From contig DRJH01000267.1 in NCBI GenBank assembly GCA_011052285.1, positions 1 through 12,054 on the forward strand: a stretch of DNA of 12,054 nt, read 5' to 3'. The position numbers and the translations under genes were made by a program. This DNA is from Gammaproteobacteria bacterium. GTDB lineage: Bacteria; Pseudomonadota; Gammaproteobacteria; Arenicellales; DRJH01. Positions 6,087 through 12,054 of this stretch are shown here, in pieces. The notes under the pieces were generated by a model that was not told the origin of the DNA, did no database searches, and was given only the letters and a program-made list of their open reading frames with translations. Numbering within the stretch: position 1 is the stretch's first letter; each line of letters begins with the position of its first letter.

Positions 6087-7105
6087 TAAACTGGGTTTAT
6101 GATTTCACATTATTTTTGACCGAAGCGGTCATTATTGTTATTGCGATTCTGGCCATCGTTGGTGGCATGGTATCGATGACCAGCAAAGGATCTCGCCACA
6201 AAAATCGGGAACACCTCGATATTCATGATCTAAATAAAGAATATCAACAGATGGCTTTAGAAATGCAGTCGTCCTTTCTGCCCGCTAAGGAATTGAAGAG
6301 CATCCATAAAATGCACAAAAAACAGCTGAAGTTGAAACGCAAGTCAACATCAAACAAGCATCTTTTTGTACTCGATTTCAAGGGAGACCTACGTGCCAAC
6401 AGGGTCGCAAACCTGCGCCGGGAGGTAGATGCTGTACTACTGGCAGCACAAGATGGCGATGAGGTACTCTTGCGATTGGAAAGCCCCGGTGGGGTTGTTC
6501 ACGGCTACGGACTGGCGGCATCCCAGTTGCAGCGCTTTCGGGAACAGGAAATCCACCTTACGGTAGCGGTTGATAAAGTTGCTGCCAGTGGCGGCTATCT
6601 CATGGCCTGTGTTGCCGACCAGATTATCGCTGCACCCTTTGCCATTGTCGGGTCTATAGGCGTTGTGGCCCAGTTACCCAACTTCAATCGATTACTAAAA
6701 AGTCACAACATCGATTACGAACAGTTCACAGCCGGTGAATACAAACGCACCATTACCCTGTTTGGAGAAAATACAGACAAGGCTCGCAACAAAATGCACG
6801 AGGAGTTGCAGCAAACCCACGATTTATTCAAGGACTATATCACCCGCTGCCGACCTGTGGTAAATATCGACCAGGTGGCTACCGGTGAACATTGGTTTGC
6901 CAGTCATGCCATAGAATTTAATCTGGTGGATAAGCTGCAAACCAGTGACAGCTTCCTGCTTGAACAACGCCAGAAAAAGGATATGATCGGTGTCCAATAC
7001 ACCATTAAACCACCGTTACAGGAACGCTTGGGTATGCTGGGACAATCGCTGCTAGAGCGTCTTCAAGGCTCTAGTGATGAAGCCCTGCAAAGCCGCTTGC
7101 CATGA
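6083..7105 (+). CDS. sohB: SohB-type inner-membrane peptidase (family S49)
   Basis: This 340-residue protein has an N-terminal membrane span (about residues 9-30), a charged linker (35-90, LKSIHKMHKKQLKLKRK) and a ClpP-like S49 peptidase core. The Ser/Lys dyad is visible: Ser169 in AASGGYLMA and Lys221 in EYKRT, 52 residues apart, the same spacing as I recall for E. coli SohB (349 residues). SPGG (134-137) forms part of the oxyanion region. SohB is a putative periplasm-facing protease whose overexpression suppresses a degP (htrA) defect in E. coli; its natural substrates are not well known. The ATG overlaps the glnS stop (ATGA at 6083-6086), with TGGAG at 6071-6075 as ribosome binding site. 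Its own stop overlaps the next gene by ATGA at 7102-7105. Confidence 0.93.
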   Translation: MINWVYDFTLFLTEAVIIVIAILAIVGGMVSMTSKGSRHKNREHLDIHDLNKEYQQMALEMQSSFLPAKELKSIHKMHKKQLKLKRKSTSNKHLFVLDFKGDLRANRVANLRREVDAVLLAAQDGDEVLLRLESPGGVVHGYGLAASQLQRFREQEIHLTVAVDKVAASGGYLMACVADQIIAAPFAIVGSIGVVAQLPNFNRLLKSHNIDYEQFTAGEYKRTITLFGENTDKARNKMHEELQQTHDLFKDYITRCRPVVNIDQVATGEHWFASHAIEFNLVDKLQTSDSFLLEQRQKKDMIGVQYTIKPPLQERLGMLGQSLLERLQGSSDEALQSRLP

Positions 7106-7602
7106 TTCTGGGATTGCCAGGCAAGCAACCGCACATCCACAATAGCTGTTTCGTTGCTAATAACGCCAGTATCATCGGTTCCGTACATCTTGGCAAACAC
7201 TGCTCGGTCTGGTTCGGTGCAGTCATCCGTGCAGACAACGACCTCATCGATATCGGTGATGAATGCAACATCCAGGATGGTGTAGTCGTGCATACGGACC
7301 CGGGACTACCGATGAGCCTGGGCCCCAGGGTTACCGTTGGTCATCAGGCCATGCTGCATGGTTGTCAGATCGCTTCTGGCAGCCTGATCGGCATTCATAG
7401 CAGCGTACTCAATGGCGCCCGTATCGGCCACCATTGCCTGGTTGGTGCCGGTGCGCTCATCACAGAAAATAAAGTTTTTGAGGACAACTCTCTCATCCTC
7501 GGCGCCCCTGCCAGAAAAGTAAGAGAACTGACTGTACCGGAAATTCAGCAACTTGATGATGCTGCATCCGAATATGTCCGAAAAATTGCACTATATCGTT
7601 AG
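7102..7602 (+). CDS. Gamma-carbonic-anhydrase-like hexapeptide-repeat protein
   Basis: This 166-residue protein of the left-handed beta-helix family (YrdA/PaaY/gamma-carbonic-anhydrase group) is expected to form a trimer with zinc at subunit interfaces. The three putative metal-ligand histidines are present: His64 in VVHTD, and His81 and His86 in VGHQAMLHGC, with the 5-residue spacing of archaeal Cam. Arg43 and Asp45 in the VIRADND motif, and Gln58 in CNIQDG, also fit the active-site pattern. Hexapeptide turns run through residues 15-120, and LGAPARKVREL precedes the C-terminal helix. Homologues differ in having or lacking carbonic anhydrase activity, so the reaction is not certain. There is no clear Shine-Dalgarno site; the ATGA overlap with sohB suggests reinitiation. 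Confidence 0.9.
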   Translation: MILGLPGKQPHIHNSCFVANNASIIGSVHLGKHCSVWFGAVIRADNDLIDIGDECNIQDGVVVHTDPGLPMSLGPRVTVGHQAMLHGCQIASGSLIGIHSSVLNGARIGHHCLVGAGALITENKVFEDNSLILGAPARKVRELTVPEIQQLDDAASEYVRKIALYR

Positions 7603-7614
7603 TCCATAATAAAT

Positions 7615-7666
7615 CCGTGATTCTCTCTTTGGCCCGTGATGCTCTCTTTAGAATAAGATCGTGATG
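7615..7666. repeat. 19-bp-period tandem repeat upstream of panC
   Basis: CCGTGATTCTCTCTTT (7615-7630) is repeated with one mismatch as CCGTGATGCTCTCTTT (7634-7649). A third, partial copy, TCGTGATG, lies at 7659-7666. The block fills the 99-base gap between the carbonic-anhydrase-like gene and panC. The spacing is compatible with a dimeric regulator binding on one DNA face, but no family is recognised. Confidence 0.6.
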
Positions 7667-7701
7667 GACATGTTGCACTGCAATATGGCATTCTTATACA
7701 C

Positions 7702-8610
7702 ATGATTGAACGATTATCCGAACCGGCTACTGCCTCAATGTGGTGCCGGAAAATGCGAACACAAGGCCTTCAAATTGGTCTTGTACCCACTATGGGTGCA
7801 TTGCATGAAGGTCACCTCTCCCTGGTTAGAAGGGCCCTGCAGGAAAATGACCGGGTATGCGCGAGTATTTTTGTTAATCCATTGCAATTTAATGAACACA
7901 GTGATTTATTGTCTTACCCGCTCAGTCCGGACCAGGACGTTCAGCTTCTTGACAGGATTGGCTGCCATATGGTTTTTTTCGGTACTCTTGATGCCTTTTT
8001 CCCACAGTTAAAGCCTGAACAAATACCCATGCAGGAGCCAGGTCCTTACAGCCTGGGACTTGAGGGTGACAGCCGACCCGGCCATTTCGCAGGCGTAGCC
8101 ACTATCGTCAAGCGTTTGTTTGAAGTAACAAAACCCAGTCGTACCTATTTTGGTGAAAAAGATTTTCAGCAATCACTGGTGGTGCGAGATCTGGCCAGAA
8201 AAATGGGCTATCCTGAGGTTGTGGTCTGCCAAACCTCCCGGGAACCTGGTGGCCTGGCCCGATCATCTCGCAACCGAGGGCTCGATGATATTCAGCGACG
8301 CCATGCCCGTTGTCTGTCTGTAGCCTTGCGTTGTACCCGCAGCGCTTGGCAAGCGGGTGAACGTGACGCACAAATACTGGAATCCTTGCTTTGGGAAAGC
8401 CTTGATAACGCCGGTGTTGAGATTGTTTATGCTACGCTTCGTGATCCGGATCAATGGACAAAACAAGCCCCCAAAGGGTACCTCGTCAGAGCACAAGCAT
8501 TGGTCGCAGCACGCATCGGCGGCATTCGCTTAATTGACAATATGCGCCTGGATTCTACTGCCGAACTGGATAGTGGTGATTCAGAAAGCTCTCGCCAGGC
8601 GATCGGTTAA
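7702..8610 (+). CDS. panC: Pantothenate synthetase (pantoate-beta-alanine ligase), divergent
   Basis: This 302-residue enzyme of the PanC nucleotidyltransferase family joins pantoate and beta-alanine with ATP, the last step to vitamin B5 and hence CoA. Seen: PTMGALHEGHLSLV (residues 29-42, HIGH-like, His35 and His38), FVNPLQF (57-63, pantoate-binding Gln62), SRPGHFAGVATIV (124-136), GEKDFQQ (151-157, ATP-binding Lys153 and Asp154, Gln157), and SSRN (188-191). Oddities: the usual REPDGLAMSSRNRYL reads REPGGLARSSRNRGL, and the typical YPRT reads YPLS. Core catalytic residues are kept, so activity is likely; a paralogue with a shifted substrate is the alternative. It is slightly longer than the usual 280-290 residues. 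No panB or panD is adjacent. No good Shine-Dalgarno site is visible. Its TAA overlaps the stop of the convergent CoA-transferase gene. Confidence 0.9.
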   Translation: MIERLSEPATASMWCRKMRTQGLQIGLVPTMGALHEGHLSLVRRALQENDRVCASIFVNPLQFNEHSDLLSYPLSPDQDVQLLDRIGCHMVFFGTLDAFFPQLKPEQIPMQEPGPYSLGLEGDSRPGHFAGVATIVKRLFEVTKPSRTYFGEKDFQQSLVVRDLARKMGYPEVVVCQTSREPGGLARSSRNRGLDDIQRRHARCLSVALRCTRSAWQAGERDAQILESLLWESLDNAGVEIVYATLRDPDQWTKQAPKGYLVRAQALVAARIGGIRLIDNMRLDSTAELDSGDSESSRQAIG

Positions 8611-9842
8611 ATCACACCTTGTTCCCGCAATTTGGCAATTGCCTCGGTATCAAGACCGAGCACGGACTGTAGCACTACATCGCTATCCTGACCCAGTTTA
8701 GGTGGCGATAGAGAATAACGTACCGGTGTGGCACTGAACTTCAAGGGATTTGCGACCATCTTGATCTCACCACCGGCTGCGTCGGAATAAGGTATGGAAA
8801 TCACCATTTTCCGATGTTGTACCTGAGGGTCGGCAAAAGCCTGATCTACCGTGTTGACGGGACCGCAGGGGACCTCTAACCGGTTCAAACCTTGAATCCA
8901 GTATTCTGATGGCTTGACGATGAGCCGCTCACACAGTAACGGATGCAGCTGCTGACGATGTTTGACCCTTAGCATATTACTGATAAAGCGCGTATCTTGA
9001 GCCAAACGCTCTGCCCCGATGAACTGACATAGTCGGGAAAATTGTCGGTCATTACCAACTGCCAAGGCCATATGCCCATCCGCCACAGGGAAGATATCAT
9101 AAGGTACGATGCTGGGGTGGCCATTGCCAAAACGTTCCGGTTTTTGACCACTGAGCAAATAACTGGAACCAACATTAGCCAGCCAGGCCAGTTGCGTATC
9201 CAGTAAAGCCACATCAATATATTGCCCCTGACCGGTGATATCACAATGCCGTATGGCCGCCTGAATCGCCACCGTTGCATACATACCACACATGATGTCG
9301 GCAATGGCTACCCCGGTTTTACTAGGCGCTGCATCCACTGGCCCACCAAGACTCATGAGACCACCCATGGCCTGCACCAGAAAATCATAACCGGGACGCT
9401 GTGCATACGGGCCATCCTGCCCGAAACCACTGATTGAGCAATAAACCAATTCCTTATGATTATCTTGTAACCTATTATAATCAAGATTGAATTTTGCCAT
9501 TGTTCCAACCTTGAAGTTTTCAATGACCACGTCGCTGCGTAGTGCCAATTGGCGCAGTAAAGATTGCCCGTCAGACACTGATAAATCGATCGTTAAGGAG
9601 CGCTTATTGCGATTGGCGGCCAGATAATATGCGCTTTCAGTGGTATTCCGACCTTGAGCATCGACCACGAAAGGCGGACCCCAGCAACGTGTGTCATCGC
9701 CTTTGCCTGGTTGCTCAACCTTGATAACCTCGGCCCCAAGATCTCCAAGTAACTGCGTACAAACCGGCCCGGCCAAAACCCTCGACAGGTCCAGAATCCG
9801 CAACCCTGTCAGTGGACCGGGACTACATTGCTCAACATTCAT
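8607..9842 (-). CDS. CaiB/BaiF family III CoA-transferase (SUGCT-like)
   Basis: This 411-residue family III CoA-transferase moves CoA between carboxylic acids through an aspartyl-CoA thioester intermediate. N-terminal GLRILDLSRVLAGP, LGDLGAEVIKVE, GDDTRCWGPPF and AANRNKRSLTIDL are classic. GFGQDGPYAQRPGYD, and Asp183 (numbered from the TTG codon) in AIADIMCGMYA fit the position of the catalytic Asp of formyl-CoA transferase. From memory the text resembles mitochondrial succinyl-CoA:glutarate CoA-transferase (GDDTR-WGPPF, GHPSIVPY), suggesting a dicarboxylate substrate, but specificity cannot be assigned. ATG at 9842 is preferred to the adjacent upstream TTG (9845). It lies 59 bases downstream of cbpA on the same strand, so it may be co-transcribed; the two share no obvious pathway. 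Its stop shares the palindromic TTAA with panC. Confidence 0.93.
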   Translation of the reverse strand: MNVEQCSPGPLTGLRILDLSRVLAGPVCTQLLGDLGAEVIKVEQPGKGDDTRCWGPPFVVDAQGRNTTESAYYLAANRNKRSLTIDLSVSDGQSLLRQLALRSDVVIENFKVGTMAKFNLDYNRLQDNHKELVYCSISGFGQDGPYAQRPGYDFLVQAMGGLMSLGGPVDAAPSKTGVAIADIMCGMYATVAIQAAIRHCDITGQGQYIDVALLDTQLAWLANVGSSYLLSGQKPERFGNGHPSIVPYDIFPVADGHMALAVGNDRQFSRLCQFIGAERLAQDTRFISNMLRVKHRQQLHPLLCERLIVKPSEYWIQGLNRLEVPCGPVNTVDQAFADPQVQHRKMVISIPYSDAAGGEIKMVANPLKFSATPVRYSLSPPKLGQDSDVVLQSVLGLDTEAIAKLREQGVI

Positions 9843-9846
9843 CAAG

Positions 9847-9896
9847 TTTTCTTGGGAATTTTCCAGAAAGATTTACCCGAGAATTTTCTTGAGAAT
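9847..9896. repeat. Direct repeat between cbpA and the CoA-transferase gene
   Basis: TTTTCTTGGGAAT (9847-9859) and TTTTCTTGAGAAT (9884-9896) match at 12 of 13 positions with a 37-bp period, and they fill much of the 59-base intergenic gap. The sequence is AT-rich, so chance similarity is possible. It could carry an operator or promoter for the CoA-transferase gene. Confidence 0.35.
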
Positions 9897-9901
9897 CCAA
9901 A

Positions 9902-10861
9902 TTAGACACCCAGCCCAACCCTTGGATTAAACGGCATTTCCTTGGCCATCGAATGAAATAGAGTTTTGCGCTTCTCCGTATCGGCTGGGGGCACATGCAC
10001 CTCCAAAACCGCAATAAAGTCCCCCGGTTTCGGGGAGGGAATTCCGCGGCCTCGCAAGCGTAGTTTACAGCCACTGGCAGAACCGGCCGGCACCTTGAGT
10101 TGCACCTTGCCCATAGGTGTAGGCACCGTGATACTGGCCCCGAGGGCGGCCTCCCAAGGGGTCACCGGTAGATTCAGATAAACATCACGTCCATCCACCT
10201 GGTACCACGCGTGTGGTGCTATTTCTACTTCCAGATACAGATCTGCTGCCCGTGCACCATGCCTGCTGCCACCCTGACCGGCCAGGCGAATCTTCTGTCC
10301 CGACAATATCCCCTTGGGGATTCGTACCTTAACCGTTTTTATAGAGCCCGATCGCCCTCCCCGCCTATCATTGGTCAGCCCCTGGAGTTCAATCATCCGG
10401 GAAGCACCACGATAGGTATCTTCCAGGTTAATACGTATTTTGGCTTGCTGTGCAGTATTCATTGATTGCTGATTCGTACCTTGGCGACTTCTGGATTGAC
10501 CGCGACCACCACCAAACATCGACTCAAAAAAATCACTGAAATCACCACCATGAATACCCCTGAAGCCCCCATTGGCGCCACCACTGGAAAAACCCGAAGC
10601 CTGCTGCTGCCATCCAGGTGGAGGCCGAAAATCCTGTCCTGATTGCCAGTTTGATCCTAACTGATCATAGGCGGCACGTTTGTCCGAATCTTTGAGCACT
10701 TCGTAAGCCTCACCTACAGATTTGAAGCGATCTTCCGCATTCACCTCTTTACTGACATCAGGATGATACTTACGCGCAAGCTGGCGGTAGGCACGCTTGA
10801 TATCACTTTGAGAAGCGCTCCTTTTTACCCCAAGAATGTCGTAATAATCTTTATATTTCAA
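9902..10861 (-). CDS. cbpA: CbpA-type DnaJ (Hsp40) co-chaperone
   Basis: This 319-residue class II Hsp40 stimulates DnaK ATPase and delivers substrates; E. coli CbpA (306 residues) also binds curved DNA. The N-terminal J domain (residues about 5-68) has the HPD motif at 33-35 in RKYHPDVSKE. A Gly/Phe-rich linker follows (about 80-125: FSSGGANGGFRG, FFESMFGGGRG). The two C-terminal beta domains have IPKGILSGQKIRLAGQG and TPMGKVQLKVPAG. The zinc-finger CxxCxGxG repeats of DnaJ itself are absent, which identifies the CbpA group. The start codon is TTG at 10861: GAGG lies 7 bases upstream, and the conserved KDYYDILGV begins at residue 4, leaving no alternative. No cbpM gene follows. A sigma-32-type promoter lies upstream, and the next gene on this strand encodes the CoA-transferase. 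Confidence 0.95.
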   Translation of the reverse strand: MKYKDYYDILGVKRSASQSDIKRAYRQLARKYHPDVSKEVNAEDRFKSVGEAYEVLKDSDKRAAYDQLGSNWQSGQDFRPPPGWQQQASGFSSGGANGGFRGIHGGDFSDFFESMFGGGRGQSRSRQGTNQQSMNTAQQAKIRINLEDTYRGASRMIELQGLTNDRRGGRSGSIKTVKVRIPKGILSGQKIRLAGQGGSRHGARAADLYLEVEIAPHAWYQVDGRDVYLNLPVTPWEAALGASITVPTPMGKVQLKVPAGSASGCKLRLRGRGIPSPKPGDFIAVLEVHVPPADTEKRKTLFHSMAKEMPFNPRVGLGV

Positions 10862-10892
10862 CCTGCAACCTCAAAAACCGATAAAATCAATA

Positions 10893-10931
10893 CCCAATAA
10901 TCGAGAACCTGGCTTCAGAGTATTTATTGGG
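10893..10931. promoter_or_regulatory. Inverted repeat overlapping the cbpA promoter -10
   Basis: CCCAATAA (10893-10900) and TTATTGGG (10924-10931) are perfect 8-bp inverted arms 23 bases apart. The right arm overlaps the -10 box of the proposed sigma-32 promoter, and the left arm would be transcribed at the start of the cbpA leader. It could be an operator or a 5' hairpin. Confidence 0.4.
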
Positions 10932-10952
10932 GCATTAGCTCTAAAACTCAAG
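10925..10952 (-). promoter_or_regulatory. Sigma-32 (heat-shock) promoter for cbpA
   Basis: Reading the minus strand, CTTGAGT (10952-10946) is followed after 13 bases by CCCCAATA (10932-10925). The RpoH consensus is CTTGAAA, 11-16 bases, then CCCCATNT, so both boxes and the spacing fit. Transcription would start about 55-60 bases before the TTG codon. A heat-shock promoter is biologically sensible for a DnaJ-family gene. Confidence 0.65.
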
Positions 10953-10980
10953 ACCAGCATTCATTACAAGCATCTGAATA

Positions 10981-11005
10981 TACAATACACTCTTGAAAAG
11001 GTAGG
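10981..11005 (+). promoter_or_regulatory. Possible -10 box and ribosome binding site for ygfZ
   Basis: TACAAT at 10981-10986 is a possible sigma-70 -10 box without a recognisable -35. TAGGT with AGG at 11003-11005, 6 bases before the ATG at 11012, is a good ribosome binding site and supports that start. Only the ribosome binding site is well supported. Confidence 0.35.
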
Positions 11006-11011
11006 TAGAAC

Positions 11012-12034
11012 ATGCAGCAAGCCTGGCAAATTTTTTTACGTCAACAGCTAACGAATCACCACCCGCTGGACGCGACGGACAATACCATTTTCAACCTGGG
11101 AGCGGAAGCGCTGTTCCATATCCATGGCGGTGATGCCGAAGATTTCTTACAATCCCAGCTCAGTAATGACCTGCGCGATATCACCACCGATAAAGGCCAA
11201 CTAAGCTGTTATTGCAATCCAAAAGGCCGCATTATTGCCTTGCTGCGTTGTTATCCCGCCCATGACGGAGGTCGCATAGGAAATAAGCCGTCGGGGTATT
11301 ATCTGCTGTTGCCTGAGTCTGTGGCTGAAACCGTACACCAGCGACTCAGTCTGTACCGCATGCGGGCAAACGTCACCATCGACAACACAACAAAAATGGT
11401 TCATTTTGGAGCCATGGGTACTCTGGTCAGCCACTGGCTGGAACAACACGATCTACTTCCTGACGTAGCAGCGTACAGCTGCATAGCCACCGCAGCCACC
11501 CAAGTCGTCCGCATTGGCATTCACCGATATGACATCATGGCCTCTCCAGAACATGCCATCGCACTATGGCAGGAACTGGGAACACTCTGTCAAATAGCCG
11601 ATACGCGGTATTGGCGCTACATTAACATTCTCGCGGGCCTCCCCTGTGTTCATAAACACTCAAGTGAACTCTTTATCCCGCAAATGTTGAATCTTGATCT
11701 CCTTGATGCCATCAGTTTCAGTAAGGGCTGTTATCCGGGACAAGAAATCATCGCCAGAATGCATTATCTGGGACGTAACCGGCAACGTATGCTGCACTAT
11801 TTCAGCAAAGTCGGAGCACAGATTAGTACCGGAATGGCGATATATGGAAACGAAAAAAGCCTCAAGGTCGGCACCATTGTCGACGCTATGGACAACGCCG
11901 ATGGTAGTTGCCAATTACTGGCCACCATTAAACTGGACTATGTAGATCAAACACTCCATGCCGGCTCAGCACAAGGTCCCGAACTGCAACCACGTTCCTT
12001 GCCCTATACGATCCCCGAGCTACAACCTCAGTAA
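11012..12034 (+). CDS. ygfZ: YgfZ, folate-binding GcvT-like protein
   Basis: A 340-residue protein of the YgfZ/IBA57 branch of the GcvT family. These proteins bind tetrahydrofolate and help maintain or assemble Fe-S clusters in certain enzymes such as MiaB and radical-SAM proteins. The diagnostic motif KGCYPGQE is at residues 238-245 with the essential Cys240, preceded by LFIPQMLNLDLLDAISFS and followed by IIARMHYLGRNRQRM. The N-terminal part shows FLQSQLSNDL (45-54) and NPKGRIIALLR (69-79), typical of the family's first domain. Length is close to E. coli YgfZ (326). It is transcribed divergently from cbpA, across a 150-base shared promoter region. The stop is followed 10 bases later by a possible copy of the GCTGTCCG repeat. 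Confidence 0.95.
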   Translation: MQQAWQIFLRQQLTNHHPLDATDNTIFNLGAEALFHIHGGDAEDFLQSQLSNDLRDITTDKGQLSCYCNPKGRIIALLRCYPAHDGGRIGNKPSGYYLLLPESVAETVHQRLSLYRMRANVTIDNTTKMVHFGAMGTLVSHWLEQHDLLPDVAAYSCIATAATQVVRIGIHRYDIMASPEHAIALWQELGTLCQIADTRYWRYINILAGLPCVHKHSSELFIPQMLNLDLLDAISFSKGCYPGQEIIARMHYLGRNRQRMLHYFSKVGAQISTGMAIYGNEKSLKVGTIVDAMDNADGSCQLLATIKLDYVDQTLHAGSAQGPELQPRSLPYTIPELQPQ

Positions 12035-12044
12035 CCACCAAGGT

Positions 12045-12054
12045 AGCTGTCCGG
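12045..12054. repeat. Possible dispersed hairpin repeat, copy C (cut by window end)
   Basis: AGCTGTCCG at 12045-12053 repeats the core of copies A and B, and like them it lies in the gap after a stop codon. Only 9 bases match before the sequence diverges or ends, so membership is tentative. Confidence 0.35.

Noticed and set aside
10992..10998. CTTGAAA on the + strand as a sigma-32 -35 box for ygfZ
   Set aside because: No CCCCAT-like -10 box follows at the needed distance, and the position is within 20 bases of the start codon.

Overview
The window looks like chromosomal DNA of a gammaproteobacterium of moderate GC content. It carries housekeeping genes typical of that class (glnS, sohB, a cbpA-type co-chaperone gene, ygfZ, panC and an M18 aminopeptidase gene). 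No phage, plasmid, CRISPR, tRNA or rRNA signature is visible. The genus cannot be read from the sequence.

Layout: (1) Positions 1-1737 (+) hold the 3' end of an M18 aspartyl aminopeptidase gene and a threonine aldolase-like PLP enzyme, separated by a small hairpin repeat. (2) At 1749-1862 (+) lies a 37-codon stump of an OmpR-type response regulator, apparently gene decay. (3) At 1962-3785 (+) is the most unusual protein of the window: an acidic N-terminus, one membrane span, a long coiled coil and a complete seven-repeat WD40 propeller. (4) Positions 3786-4261 hold a roughly 310-base stretch rich in direct and inverted repeats, then a 53-residue single-span membrane protein, then an 18-bp stem-loop that shares its sequence modules with the repeat before the aldolase gene. 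(5) Positions 4395-7602 (+) form a tight cluster glnS-sohB-gamma-carbonic-anhydrase-like gene, both junctions being 4-base ATGA overlaps. (6) At 7702-8610 (+) is a panC gene with unusual substitutions next to the active-site motif, preceded by a 19-bp-period tandem repeat. It runs convergently into (7) a minus-strand pair, a cbpA-type DnaJ gene (TTG start, with a recognisable sigma-32 heat-shock promoter) followed by a family III CoA-transferase gene. (8) At 11012-12034 (+), divergent from cbpA, is ygfZ; a possible third copy of the hairpin repeat is cut off at the window edge.

Most genes are unrelated in pathway: protein turnover (M18 peptidase, SohB, CbpA), translation (GlnRS), cofactor metabolism (PanC for CoA, YgfZ for Fe-S enzymes) and CoA-ester chemistry (family III transferase). 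No single new multi-gene system is evident. The best candidates for something undescribed are the membrane-anchored coiled-coil/WD40 protein with the structured region and small membrane protein after it, and the dispersed hairpin repeat family.
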